From: Epilithonimonas sp. JDS
GTDB lineage: Bacteria > Bacteroidota > Bacteroidia > Flavobacteriales > Weeksellaceae
Length of the DNA: 64,000 nucleotides
Direction of reading: 5' to 3'
Assembly: GCF_021261315.1 (NCBI RefSeq)
Contig: NZ_JAJSAX010000001.1
Location: 62,001 to 126,000 of the forward strand
The position numbers and the translations under genes are program-made. This document shows, in pieces, positions 8,482 to 16,770 of the stretch; positions within the stretch are counted from its first letter, which is position 1; each line of letters starts with the position of its first letter. The notes under the pieces are model-generated. The model ran no database searches and had not been told where the DNA came from. It worked only from the letters and a program-made list of their open reading frames with translations.

Positions 8482-9018
8482 TTATTTGATTTTGAAGTAA
8501 CCGATTTCCATAGGATTTTCCTGATTTTCAATTGTAGATTTTTCAAGAATAATAGAATATTTTTCCTTAGTAATCTGCGAAAGCAAATCGCTGACGGTAT
8601 AAAGATCATCGATATCAACACCCAGCTTATCATCGATATGGCTGGGTGCATTTTTAAAACCCATTGTCTTGTAAAATTTGGTTCTCTTTACCCGTTTTAT
8701 GACTTCTGCCATTGATTTTCCAACCATAAGATGCTGCTCGTGAAACTCTTCAAAATGTCCCACTTTGTAGCCGCCAAGATTAATAAAATACAATTGGTCT
8801 TCACCAGCTTCGGGCGATTTTTCAACGATCTTAATTTCGTAGCCATCCACGAATTTCACTTCCTGATAACAGTCTATGTGAAGCTTCACACCTTTCCAAA
8901 ATTGTTTGATTTCCGGGTGCAGATCCTCTACTCTTTCCGCGATGCCAAAGAAAACATCGTGCTGTTCAATATTTCGTTCTGCCGGCTCTGCTCCCACGAT
9001 GATGTAGAATAATTTCAT
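8482..9018 (-). CDS. DUF1543 domain protein
   Basis: 178-residue cytosolic protein with two DUF1543-type halves: LYFINLGGYKVGHFEEFHEQH near residues 76-98 and FYKTMGFKNAPSHIDDKLGVDIDD near 115-140, both family hallmarks. No biochemical role is known for the family. First gene of the presumed DUF1543, NTF2-like, purK operon. Its promoter (TATTTTTG on the minus strand) overlaps the control region of the divergent TauE gene. Confidence 0.8.
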   Translation of the reverse strand: MKLFYIIVGAEPAERNIEQHDVFFGIAERVEDLHPEIKQFWKGVKLHIDCYQEVKFVDGYEIKIVEKSPEAGEDQLYFINLGGYKVGHFEEFHEQHLMVGKSMAEVIKRVKRTKFYKTMGFKNAPSHIDDKLGVDIDDLYTVSDLLSQITKEKYSIILEKSTIENQENPMEIGYFKIK

Positions 9019-9035
9019 TTTGAAAATTTGTCCTA

Positions 9036-9065
9036 CAAAAATACATCAAAATAATCTTTTTCAAA
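9036..9065 (-). promoter_or_regulatory. promoter of the DUF1543 operon
   Basis: On the minus strand, TTTG (plus-strand CAAA at 9062-9065) and TATTTTTG (CAAAAATA at 9036-9043), 18 bases apart. It abuts the divergent TauE promoter. Confidence 0.5.
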
Positions 9066-9066
9066 G

Positions 9067-9098
9067 TTTGTGTACCCAAATCAATACTTTTATATTTG
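9067..9098 (+). promoter_or_regulatory. promoter of the TauE/DUF1634 operon
   Basis: TTTG at 9067-9070 and a perfect TATATTTG at 9091-9098, spaced 20 bases. The ATG follows after 4 bases, so the transcript would be leaderless or nearly so. Confidence 0.75.
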
Positions 9099-9102
9099 CT
9101 GG

Positions 9103-9933
9103 ATGTCAGAAATCATTATTCTATTTATTGGAGCTATCGCAGCCGGATTGATGGGATCTCTTACTGGATTGGGCGGCGGCGTCATCATTATTCCCTTACT
9201 TACACTTGGTTTTGGCGTTCCAATGCATTACGCCATTGGCGCATCACTTATTTCTGTGATCGGAACTTCTTCCGGCGCAGCTGTAGCATTTGTGAAAGAA
9301 GGTTTTACCAATATGAGAATAGGGATGTTTCTGGAGATTGCGACGACAGCTGGAGCAGTTTCCGGCGCTTTGGTTTCCGGATTTCTGAATCCCAATACAA
9401 TCGGGATTATCTTCGCAAGTATCTTGATTTTGACCGTTCTATTAAATTTAAAAGGAAAACCTGACCATCAGGAAACATTAATAAAAAGAAGTCTTGCCGA
9501 CAAACTGAAACTCTACGGTACTTTTCCGGATAAAGATGGAATAAAGCATTATGCTTCACGAAACACCATTCCTGGTTTTCTAATGATGATTTTTGCAGGC
9601 GCAATGTCGGGACTTTTAGGAATTGGATCTGGTGCTTTGAAGGTTTTGGCAATGGACAATATGATGAAACTACCATTCAAAGTTTCGACTACGACGAGTA
9701 ATTTTATGATTGGCGTAACGGCTGTGGCTGGTGCATTGATCTATTTTCAAAGAGGACAGATTATTCCCGTGATCGCTGCTCCGGTTTTGATTGGCGTAGT
9801 TGTAGGCAGTTTTATCGGTTCGAAAACCTTGATGGTTTCTAAGACCAAGAAACTGAAAGTATTCTTTGCAATCGTGATTACAATCCTGTCAATTTATATG
9901 ATGTACAATGGCGTAACCAAAAAATTCCATTAA
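9103..9933 (+). CDS. TauE/SafE-family sulfite/organosulfonate exporter
   Basis: Inner-membrane permease with seven to eight helices in two inverted repeats. Both halves carry the glycine-rich family motif: GSLTGLGGGVIIIPLL near the N-terminus and GAMSGLLGIGSGALKVLAM near residue 170. The family exports sulfite, sulfonates or related anions. An upstream in-frame GTG at 9070 is rejected as start because it lies within the -33 element; ATG 9103 gives 276 residues. Its stop overlaps the next start, so it is translationally coupled to the DUF1634 gene, a pairing seen in many bacteria. Confidence 0.88.
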   Translation: MSEIIILFIGAIAAGLMGSLTGLGGGVIIIPLLTLGFGVPMHYAIGASLISVIGTSSGAAVAFVKEGFTNMRIGMFLEIATTAGAVSGALVSGFLNPNTIGIIFASILILTVLLNLKGKPDHQETLIKRSLADKLKLYGTFPDKDGIKHYASRNTIPGFLMMIFAGAMSGLLGIGSGALKVLAMDNMMKLPFKVSTTTSNFMIGVTAVAGALIYFQRGQIIPVIAAPVLIGVVVGSFIGSKTLMVSKTKKLKVFFAIVITILSIYMMYNGVTKKFH

Positions 9934-10319
9934 TGAGAACAAAACCATTTACAGACCTAGATCTGAATCGTTCCGTTGGAAATCTGCTTAGATTAGGCGT
10001 TCTGCTTTCCGTTGTGACTTCTTTGGTTGGCTTTATCAAACTTTTTATGGAAGGTTTTGTAATGCCAAAAAAATATAAGCTTTTGGATATGGGAACGACC
10101 TCGGAAAAAGTGTGGGGACAGTTTTGGAATTCGCTGATGAAAGGCGAAGGAATGGCAATCATCCAACTCGGAATTTTGTTCCTGATTTTGACGCCATTGG
10201 TAAGAATTATCTTTGCATTGATAGGTTATCTTAAGGAGAAAGATTACGTTTATGTTGTAATTTCACTGATTGTATTGGCAATTATGACGGTGAGTTTTTT
10301 AACAGGTTACGCCCATTAA
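9933..10319 (+). CDS. DUF1634 membrane protein
   Basis: 128-residue protein with three predicted membrane segments near 18-38, 70-90 and 102-124. It overlaps the TauE stop by one base (TAATG). DUF1634 proteins commonly follow TauE/SafE exporters and are thought to be accessory subunits. It begins with a conserved cytosolic stretch (DLDLNRSVGNLLRLGVLLS). Directly downstream lies a 14-bp tandem repeat. Confidence 0.85.
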   Translation: MRTKPFTDLDLNRSVGNLLRLGVLLSVVTSLVGFIKLFMEGFVMPKKYKLLDMGTTSEKVWGQFWNSLMKGEGMAIIQLGILFLILTPLVRIIFALIGYLKEKDYVYVVISLIVLAIMTVSFLTGYAH

Positions 10320-10324
10320 TTATA

Positions 10325-10393
10325 AATGATAATTGATGAATGATAATTGATGAATGATAATTGATGAATGATAATTGATGAATGATAATTGAT
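10325..10393. repeat. 14-bp tandem repeat, five copies
   Basis: AATGATAATTGATG repeated almost perfectly four times plus a partial fifth. The unit is two 7-mers, so it belongs with the other heptamer arrays in this window (15366, 29562, 62035 and inside mvaD). Non-coding spacer between convergent genes. Confidence 0.95.
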
Positions 10394-10465
10394 AATTTAT
10401 AAGTGATAAATGATTTTTAGCTTTATCAATTTAGTCTATTATCTATCCGTCTATTCTCTCCCAGT

Positions 10466-10843
10466 CTAATTCTCATAAAACTCCAATGGCAAATTGTCCG
10501 GGTCGGTCGTAAAAAAGAATTTCTTCTCCGTAAACTCATCGATTCTGATGTCTTCACAATCCAAACCTTTTTCTATTAATTCATTTCTCTTTTCTTCGAC
10601 ATTATCAACGGAAAAAGCTAAATGACGAAGGCCGCAACTTTCTGGTATGGAAGCTCGTTCTGGCGGATTTGGAAACGAGAACAGTTCGATGACATAATGT
10701 TCTCCGATTGCCAAATCTAACTTGTAAGATTGTCTTGCTTCACGGTAAACTTCCCGAATGATATTCAATCCTAAAACTTCGGTATAGAATTTTTTGGAAA
10801 CTTCGTAGTTTGAGCAGATAATGGCGATGTGGTGGATTTTCAT
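10466..10843 (-). CDS. VOC-family (glyoxalase-like) protein
   Basis: 125-residue cytosolic protein with two beta-alpha-beta-beta-beta modules: MKIHHIAIICSNYEVSKKFY at the start and GLRHLAFSVDNVEEKRNEL in the middle. Candidate metal ligands are His5, the Glu in YVIELFSFP, His in LRHLAF and the terminal Glu in PLEFYE. It resembles the YaeR-like branch of glyoxalase I relatives; the substrate is unknown. The start is ATG 10843 because it overlaps the upstream gene's stop in an ATGA junction, indicating coupling. An ATG 24 bases upstream is unlikely. Confidence 0.85.
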   Translation of the reverse strand: MKIHHIAIICSNYEVSKKFYTEVLGLNIIREVYREARQSYKLDLAIGEHYVIELFSFPNPPERASIPESCGLRHLAFSVDNVEEKRNELIEKGLDCEDIRIDEFTEKKFFFTTDPDNLPLEFYEN

Positions 10844-11343
10844 TTTAATAAAACTTTTTTTGAACAAAATTTTTTAAGATAAGATCGCATAGAAATTTTT
10901 AATTCATCAATATTTGTAAGATTGAGATTTTCAATAATTTTTTTTGAATTATTTTTGGTGACGACAAACATTATTTTTGAATTCCCACCATAATCAATTT
11001 TGACTTTTCTAATTTCTTTCCAGTCTATCAATTTTCTTCCCAAAAATTTTAATCCTTTTTCATTTAAAATTAATTCCGGAAAAAATAAATTAAGAATAAA
11101 TTTAATAAGATAACCAAAAGCAAAAATTGAATAAACTACAACTGCCATTGCGGGTTCGTAAGCTTTATCAGAATTATTTGTTCTATAGATGTAAAAAAAT
11201 AAAGCTAAGGAACAAATTAAAATTAACCAAAATAAACTTCTACTTTGTCTAAATACTTTTTGTTTTGGAATATCTTTATATATCCCAAACTTAGAATATC
11301 TTTCTTTTTTCCTTAATCTTAAAATATTTTTTCTGAAGTTCAT
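10840..11343 (-). CDS. two-helix membrane protein with PH-like tail
   Basis: 167 residues, unrecognised family. Residues 1-33 are very basic; two predicted membrane helices lie near 36-52 and 66-84. The tail from about 92 (ELILNEKGLKFLGRKLIDWKEIRKVKI) has the strand pattern of bacterial PH-like domains found in YcxB/YdbT-type membrane proteins. It is translationally coupled to the VOC gene and lies 18 bases behind the beta-lactamase gene. Low GC even for this genome. Confidence 0.65.
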   Translation of the reverse strand: MNFRKNILRLRKKERYSKFGIYKDIPKQKVFRQSRSLFWLILICSLALFFYIYRTNNSDKAYEPAMAVVVYSIFAFGYLIKFILNLFFPELILNEKGLKFLGRKLIDWKEIRKVKIDYGGNSKIMFVVTKNNSKKIIENLNLTNIDELKISMRSYLKKFCSKKVLLK

Positions 11344-11361
11344 TTTATCTGATTCATCTTA

Positions 11362-12228
11362 TTATTTCGATTCCTCTTTCACTTTTTCCAAATAATCGTC
11401 TTCCAAATCTTTTAAACTTTTGAAATAATTTTCCTTATCCATAAACAGTTTCGGATTGTAAGCATCGCCTTCTTTTCGTTTTTTGTGAAGCTCGAATTGG
11501 CTTGCGTGAGAAGCAACCCAAACATCGAAATCCAGTTTTTTCATTGCGTCTAGCGTGTAGGCATAATCTTTTTGGATGGTTGGATAAGCTTTCACATCAG
11601 AGAACTTGTGGTCGATAATGATTGATGGCATATTGGCAATCAGGACTTTGTATTTACCATTTTCATCTTTCGTTTCGAAGATAAAACTGCACGAACCCTT
11701 TGTGTGACCTGGATGATGAAGCAAAGTCAAAGTCGTGTTTCCTAGTTTGATTTTGCCATTATTTTTCAAAAGAAAATCAGGCGATAACGGTTTGAAGGTC
11801 ACGCCATATTTTCCCAATTCGTAATCCGATTTTCCGCCAGATTTCAATTCGGCAACATCTGCTTCGTCCACATAAAGTTTGGCGCCCGTTTCTTTTTTGA
11901 TATCGGCCATCGCACCCATATGATCGAAATGTGCCTGGGTCAAAGTCAAGATTTTCGTGTCCTTATATCTGAATCCGAGCTTCTCGATATTGGCTTTGAT
12001 TTGAGGATAAGAATCTGCCAAACCAGTGTTGATAAGGATATTTCCTTTGTTCGTGACAATGAGATACGAAGCCAAATCATAAGTTCCAACATAGTATAGA
12101 TTCCCTACAATTCTGAACGGTTCGTAAGGTTGCGACCATTCTGCGGAATAATTGGTTGGTTCTGTTACGGTTTGTGCATTTCCGGTAAAGAAGATGATCA
12201 GTAGAAGTATTAGGGTAAGTTTTTTCAT
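11362..12228 (-). CDS. subclass B3 metallo-beta-lactamase, GOB-like
   Basis: Periplasmic zinc hydrolase, 288 residues with signal peptide ending TGNAQ. Zinc-site residues: Q98-x-H100-x-D102-H103, H175 and H241. The first ligand is Gln rather than His, and Met200 sits where B3 enzymes usually have Ser (ANMPSI), the pair of substitutions described for GOB enzymes of Elizabethkingia. The closing SHASQFELHKK region also fits. This predicts penicillin, cephalosporin and carbapenem hydrolysis, though activity is not proven. Chromosomal context without mobile elements points to a resident gene. Confidence 0.88.
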   Translation of the reverse strand: MKKLTLILLLIIFFTGNAQTVTEPTNYSAEWSQPYEPFRIVGNLYYVGTYDLASYLIVTNKGNILINTGLADSYPQIKANIEKLGFRYKDTKILTLTQAHFDHMGAMADIKKETGAKLYVDEADVAELKSGGKSDYELGKYGVTFKPLSPDFLLKNNGKIKLGNTTLTLLHHPGHTKGSCSFIFETKDENGKYKVLIANMPSIIIDHKFSDVKAYPTIQKDYAYTLDAMKKLDFDVWVASHASQFELHKKRKEGDAYNPKLFMDKENYFKSLKDLEDDYLEKVKEESK

Positions 12229-12249
12229 AATTATTTTTTTATCAGGCTT

Positions 12250-12303
12250 TTGTTATTCCGTAGGAATTTCGACAGTTAAGTTTAGATTCCTACGGAATGA
12301 CAA
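12250..12303. repeat. ATTCCTACGGAAT inverted repeat
   Basis: TTGTTATTCCGTAGGAAT at 12250-12267 faces ATTCCTACGGAATGACAA at 12286-12303 with one mismatch. A related copy occurs at 57884-57948. Palindromic intergenic repeat of unknown role. Confidence 0.85.
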
Positions 12304-12369
12304 AAATGCGGGTTAATTTTTGCGTTATAATTTCACTTCCGACCTCCAGCTTCCATCTTCCAACCTTTT

Positions 12370-13467
12370 CTAAAACCTCATCACATCCTTCACAACCCCA
12401 CCTTTCTGAGTCAACGGAATCAGTTCTGTGGTGATGAAATCTGTGATTCTTTTGTTATCAATATCATTCGGGAAGAGCAAGTGAACGTTTGCGCCGGCAT
12501 CCAACGTGAAGAACAAAGCCAATCCAGTGATTTTCCTGAATTCCCAAATTTTGTTGATGACCTGCAACGTTCCGGTTTGCATCAGGATAAAAGCCGGCTC
12601 ACTCATCATCATCATTGCGTGAAGCGTTAAAGCTTCGTGTTCAACTAATTTGATGAAACCTTCCATATCGCCTGTTACAAGGATGGTTTTCAGTTTTGCG
12701 AAGTTTTCGTGCGCTTCCTGGAAACGTCTTTCAGCGTAAGGATTGGTGTTCATCAAGCCGTGCCCAACGGTGGATGAAACGGATTTCTGACCTTCGTGAA
12801 TCAGCAATACCCAATCGTGAAAGTTTTTGAAGATTGGATGGATTTCGTTGTTGTTATAAGGAACAGCGAACAAATCTGAACTTCCTTCCACTTCGTCGGT
12901 TTTTCCCCAGACTACCAAACCTTCATAAAGACTTCTGGACGCACTTCCACTTCCCAATCTTGCGAGGAAACTAGCTTTTTTGTTGATGGTTGATGGTTGA
13001 TGGTTGTCGGTTGTCAGGCTGAGGCTCTCGAAGCCTTCTTCCTTTATACTTGAAAATATTTTGTCTAATTCCATCAGACATTTTGCAATCGCTCCGAAAC
13101 CAGAAGCGGAACTTGCAATTCCGGAACTGTGCGGAAAGGTATTTTCTGTTTTGATGATGTATTTTCCTTTCAGAATCCAAGGGAGATATTGCTCTATGTT
13201 TTTGAAATATTTTTCGATTTTTTCAGCGAATTTCTGTTCTTCATTTCCTGCAAGAAAAGTTTGAACCGAGAATTCTTCTCCAGCGATAAATTCCATTGTG
13301 GTGTTGGTTCTACAATGGTTCAATGTGTAGCTGATGCTGGGATTTGCCGGGATTTGGTTTTCGTATTTTCCCCAATATTTTATCAATGCAATATTGGACG
13401 GACAGCTTGCGGAAACCGCTTGGTTTGATATGTTGAATTGGGAATTTCCCAAAAATTCTTGAGTCAT
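12370..13467 (-). CDS. mvaD: diphosphomevalonate decarboxylase with inserted repeat
   Basis: GHMP-kinase-fold enzyme that makes isopentenyl diphosphate from mevalonate diphosphate with ATP; Flavobacteriia use the mevalonate pathway. Of 365 residues, the hallmarks are NIALIKYWGK near 25-34, FPHSSGIASSASGFGA near 111-126 (phosphate loop) and RLGSGSASRSLYEG near 170-182. Residues about 145-163 (FESLSLTTDNHQPSTINKK) interrupt the domain and are encoded by a repeat found elsewhere in the intergenic DNA, including 7-bp tandem units. The frame remains open. The insertion lies in a surface region between motifs, so the enzyme may still work. Confidence 0.9.
   Translation of the reverse strand: MTQEFLGNSQFNISNQAVSASCPSNIALIKYWGKYENQIPANPSISYTLNHCRTNTTMEFIAGEEFSVQTFLAGNEEQKFAEKIEKYFKNIEQYLPWILKGKYIIKTENTFPHSSGIASSASGFGAIAKCLMELDKIFSSIKEEGFESLSLTTDNHQPSTINKKASFLARLGSGSASRSLYEGLVVWGKTDEVEGSSDLFAVPYNNNEIHPIFKNFHDWVLLIHEGQKSVSSTVGHGLMNTNPYAERRFQEAHENFAKLKTILVTGDMEGFIKLVEHEALTLHAMMMMSEPAFILMQTGTLQVINKIWEFRKITGLALFFTLDAGANVHLLFPNDIDNKRITDFITTELIPLTQKGGVVKDVMRF
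12982..13036. repeat. repeat element inside mvaD
   Basis: Three GTTGATG heptamers and two variants (GTTGTCG, GTTGTCA), followed by GGCTGAGGCTCTCGAAG. The latter part matches, in reverse, the CGAGAGCCTCAGACTGAC motif at 56834 and the related copy at 57094. An intergenic repeat has apparently inserted in frame. Confidence 0.75.
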
Positions 13468-13677
13468 AGTGTTGCTTTTGGCAATCGGCTTTTGGCAGTT
13501 AGCTTTGGCGGATTGGTTTTGGTTGGCTAATTTAAGAATTAATAAAGCTTTGTGAAAGTTGATTTTTGATGAGTTATACGTATTTCAAATGAAGTTGGTT
13601 GCTAAAATTTGAATGATGAATGAGATTCCCAAATGTGTCGCACCTACGGAGCTTTCTTTTTGCGGAAGAATCAATTT

Positions 13678-13761
13678 CTACAAACATTTCGCTCCTAACG
13701 GAGCTTTTTTTGAAAAATCAGCAACATTTATGATGCTCCGCTAGGAGCAAAATGTTTGTAG
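13678..13761. repeat. long inverted repeat, CTACAAACATTT...GGAGC family
   Basis: CTACAAACATTTCGCTCCTAACGGAGC (13678-13704) faces its near reverse complement at 13735-13761. Each arm also contains a small palindrome, GCTCC-N-GGAGC. Could form a large hairpin. Confidence 0.9.
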
Positions 13762-13878
13762 ATAAAGCATATTCAAAAAAATAGGGTGCTGTAGGTACGG
13801 TATTTCTCTTCTTCATATCCTCATTATACAGACATACCGCTCCTACAGAGCTCTTGACTGCCTTCGGATAATATACTA

Positions 13879-14070
13879 CTACAAACATTTCGCTCCGATG
13901 GAGCTTTGAAAAAATTCTGTTACTTGGTGAACTCGATGCTATTAACAATCCGTTCCTATAAAACTTTGATAAAAAAGACTATTTAAATTTATGATGAAGA
14001 ATTCTTTATAAAAATGGTTTTAAAATTTAAACCGTTTTCCTGATGCTCCATAGGAGCAAAATGTTTGTAG
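13879..14070. repeat. second inverted pair of the CTACAAACATTT family
   Basis: Arms at 13879-13904 and 14045-14070 match those of the neighbouring pair but are separated by 140 bases. The GCTCC-GGAGC core occurs again at 29942. Confidence 0.85.
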
Positions 14071-14293
14071 AAAATATACAATCAAAAAAAAGAGTGGCGT
14101 AGGCACGGCACTTCACTTCTTCAAAACACATACTGCTCGGAATCTAAACTGTTTTAGTATTCAATGGGTGGAAATTCTAATTGAATGACAAACTACAGTT
14201 CAATTGCAAAGTTTTTCTGTAACATTTTTGAGATTAATGAACTAATTTTGTGTGGTTTTAAAAATCGTTGATGGAAAGACGAAACCTCAACAT

Positions 14294-14388
14294 AGCCCCG
14301 ATGGTAGCGGCATCCTTTTTTTGCTTTGGACAAATCTTCTTTTGATGACAAATCGTTCTGAGCAAAAAAAGATATAGCGGACAGCGGG
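14294..14388. repeat. GCCCCGAT...CAGCGGG structured repeat, copy 1
   Basis: Reads AGCCCCGATGGTAGCGGCATCC, T run, variable centre, A run, GATATAGCGGACAGCGGG. The ends are partly complementary and the T/A runs pair, giving a long imperfect hairpin. Matching copy at 58042-58142, and diverged copies at 41664, 60865 and 62770. Confidence 0.85.
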
Positions 14389-14461
14389 TTGGAAACGTGA
14401 ATCGAGAGAGAATACTTGTTGCTCCAAATATTAATTATACATTTTTAATTACAGATTATCA

Positions 14462-15367
14462 ATGCTGAAAGCTGAAAATATCAAAAAAACTTACAACGCG
14501 GGGAAGAAAATTGCGCTTCAGGATTTTTCTATCGATGTGCCTACGGCGAGTATTTATGGGCTTTTGGGTCCGAATGGCGCGGGGAAAACGTCGTTTATCC
14601 GTATCATCAACCAAATCACGCAGGCGGATGAAGGAAAGGTTTGGATTGACGGCCAGGAACTGAATCCGGAGCACATCCGAAACATCGGTTATATGCCGGA
14701 GGAGCGCGGACTTTACAAGAATATGACGGTGGGCGACCAGCTTTTGTATTTTGGCGAGTTGAAAGGAATGTCGCGTGCAGAAGCACTTTCGCAGGCAAAA
14801 TTCTGGTTCGAGCAACTGAACATCGACCAATGGTGGAAGAAAAAACTGAGCGAACTGTCGAAAGGGATGGCGCAGAAAATCCAGTTTGTGGTGACGGTTT
14901 TGCACCGCCCGAAATTGTTGATTCTGGATGAGCCTTTTTCGGGTTTTGACCCTGTGAATGCGAACCTCATCAAAGACCAAATCATCCGTCTGAAAAATGA
15001 GGGAACGACCATCATCCTATCGACACACCGAATGGAAAGTGTGGAGGAAATGTGTGATTTTGTGGCGCTCATCAACAATTCTAAGAAGGTTTTGGATGGG
15101 AAAGTTTTTGATGTTCGCGAACAGTTTAAGCAGAATGTTTTCTCTGTGGTTTTGGCAGACACGAATGCTGAAAGTCTGGAGGAACTGACGAGAAAATATC
15201 AGATTGAAAATATGACGACGAACAATGGTTTGTTTCATTTTGAACTGAAGAATTCTGAGAATCAAAATATTTTGCTTCAGGATTTGGTTAAAACGGGAAC
15301 GATACGGACTTTTAATGAGAAGATTCCTAGTATGAATGAGGTTTTCATTAATGCGGTGCAATCATAA
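14462..15367 (+). CDS. ABC transporter ATP-binding protein (NatA-like)
   Basis: Cytosolic ATPase subunit, 301 residues: Walker A GPNGAGKT at 36-43, signature LSKGM at 132-136, Walker B LLILDEP at 152-158 and an H-loop STHRM near 183. The C-terminal 90 residues form the DUF4162-type tail common in NatA/CcmA-like exporters. The next gene, 57 bases on, is its permease. Such pairs are implicated in sodium or drug efflux; the substrate here is unknown. Confidence 0.92.
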   Translation: MLKAENIKKTYNAGKKIALQDFSIDVPTASIYGLLGPNGAGKTSFIRIINQITQADEGKVWIDGQELNPEHIRNIGYMPEERGLYKNMTVGDQLLYFGELKGMSRAEALSQAKFWFEQLNIDQWWKKKLSELSKGMAQKIQFVVTVLHRPKLLILDEPFSGFDPVNANLIKDQIIRLKNEGTTIILSTHRMESVEEMCDFVALINNSKKVLDGKVFDVREQFKQNVFSVVLADTNAESLEELTRKYQIENMTTNNGLFHFELKNSENQNILLQDLVKTGTIRTFNEKIPSMNEVFINAVQS

Positions 15368-15424
15368 TTGATGAATGATAATTGATAAATGATTCTACTT
15401 ACTACATTTTACTTTTTACAATAA

Positions 15425-16735
15425 ATGAAAAATATATATTTAATTACCAAGAGGGAATTTCTGACGCAGGTCAAGAAGAAATCTTTTATTATTCTGACTA
15501 TTCTTGCGCCACTTTTGATGGTTGGTTTTGGGGTTTTAATTGGTTTTATGTTCAAGGCGAACGAAGCGGAATATCATTTTGATGTGGTGGACAAAAGCGG
15601 ACTTTTCGCCGGACAATTGAAATCGACGAAAGAAATCACTTATACTTTTGTGCCTGAAAATACGGAAAATGCGCTCGTCAAAAATCTGAAAGATTTGAAT
15701 GGAACAGACGGTTTGCTCATTATTCCAGAACTTAAAGACACCAATTTTGATGCGTTGGAAAGTGGGACAAAACTGTTGACCAACAAGAAAGTCGGGATGG
15801 ATACGAAAAGTTTGGTTTCGGCTGATTTGAGTAATATTCTGAAAAAAGAAAAAATCAAACAACTTGGAATCAAGGAAGACAGGATTGTGAATCTTGACAA
15901 GAATTTCAAACTGATTTCGCAAAACGTGACGGAAAGTGATAAGCCTGAAAGTGACCTTGCTTTCGGCATCAAAACCGCGCTGAGTATGGGATTGATGTAT
16001 GTGGTGTTTATGTTCATCATCATCTACGGCGTTCGTGTGATGCGAAGCGTTTTGGAAGAGAAAAATAACCGTGTGGTCGAAATCATCATTTCGTCTGTCA
16101 AACCTTTTGAGTTGATGATGGGGAAAATTCTGGGTGTAACTTTGGTGGCATTGACGCAATTCATCGTTTGGATTGCAATGACCGTGACCGCTGCGATTTT
16201 CCTGAATACAGGATTTTCGGCAATGCAGAAAAATATTCCAGCTGGAGAAGAAGGCGTCCTTAAAAATCTGGACATCCAGCAGATTGCGACGGAGGTCTCG
16301 CACATTCTTTTGGATATGAATTATGTTGGAATCATCGGCGTTTTTGTGTTCTTCTTTTTGTTCGGATATATCTTTTACAGTTCGATGTATGCAGCGATTG
16401 GAAGTGCGGTTGACAATGAAACTGAGACTCAGCAATTCACTTTGTTTGCTGTTGTTCCGCTTATGTTGGGACTTTACGGAAGTTTTACGATTATGAATAA
16501 TCCGGATGGTCCGATGGCTTTTTGGCTATCGATTATTCCTTTTACGTCGCCAGTTGCGATGATTGCAAGGATTCCGTTTGGGGTTCCACTTTGGCAGATT
16601 TTGTTGTCGATATTTTTGTTGATTGCTTCTACGCTGCTGATGGTTTTTATTGCTTCGAAAATCTACAGAGTTGGGATTTTGATGTATGGGAACAAGGCGA
16701 CTTTGAAGGAGATTTGGAAATGGATTAAAAATTGA
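15425..16735 (+). CDS. ABC transporter permease (NatB-like)
   Basis: 436-residue ABC-2-type permease. Helix 1 (about 23-43) is followed by a 140-residue extracytoplasmic domain and then five to six helices from about 180 on, starting with SMGLMYVVFMFIIIYGVRVMRSVLEEK. That motif and NNRVVEIIISSVKPFELMMGKILGV are typical of NatB/DUF3526-like exporters. It pairs with the preceding ATPase; the intervening 57 bases contain a short AATTGATGAATGATAATTGATAAATGAT repeat remnant. Confidence 0.9.
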   Translation: MKNIYLITKREFLTQVKKKSFIILTILAPLLMVGFGVLIGFMFKANEAEYHFDVVDKSGLFAGQLKSTKEITYTFVPENTENALVKNLKDLNGTDGLLIIPELKDTNFDALESGTKLLTNKKVGMDTKSLVSADLSNILKKEKIKQLGIKEDRIVNLDKNFKLISQNVTESDKPESDLAFGIKTALSMGLMYVVFMFIIIYGVRVMRSVLEEKNNRVVEIIISSVKPFELMMGKILGVTLVALTQFIVWIAMTVTAAIFLNTGFSAMQKNIPAGEEGVLKNLDIQQIATEVSHILLDMNYVGIIGVFVFFFLFGYIFYSSMYAAIGSAVDNETETQQFTLFAVVPLMLGLYGSFTIMNNPDGPMAFWLSIIPFTSPVAMIARIPFGVPLWQILLSIFLLIASTLLMVFIASKIYRVGILMYGNKATLKEIWKWIKN

Positions 16736-16770
16736 TATGTTTTTTTTATTAATTAAAAAAACAAACTCAA

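Larger units (their letters stand above)
13468..14461. other. 1-kb gene-free, repeat-filled spacer
   Basis: No believable gene. The stretch holds two long inverted repeats (13678-13761 and 13879-14070), half-copies near 13641 and 13838, and a GCCCCGAT...CAGCGGG element at 14294-14388. The short ORF on the minus strand at 13718-13948 only translates palindromes. The last 70 bases must hold the promoter of the ABC transporter operon, but no perfect -7 box is evident. Confidence 0.8.

Noticed and set aside
9070-9102. GTG at 9070 as the TauE start
   Set aside because: It lies within the -33 promoter element; ATG 9103 follows the -7 box at the usual distance.
10325-10393. possible CRISPR array
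   Set aside because: Tandem 14-bp units without spacers; no cas genes in the window. The same applies to the arrays at 29562 and 29706.
13718-13948. 76-codon minus-strand ORF in the repeat desert
   Set aside because: It only translates inverted repeats, with no start signals.
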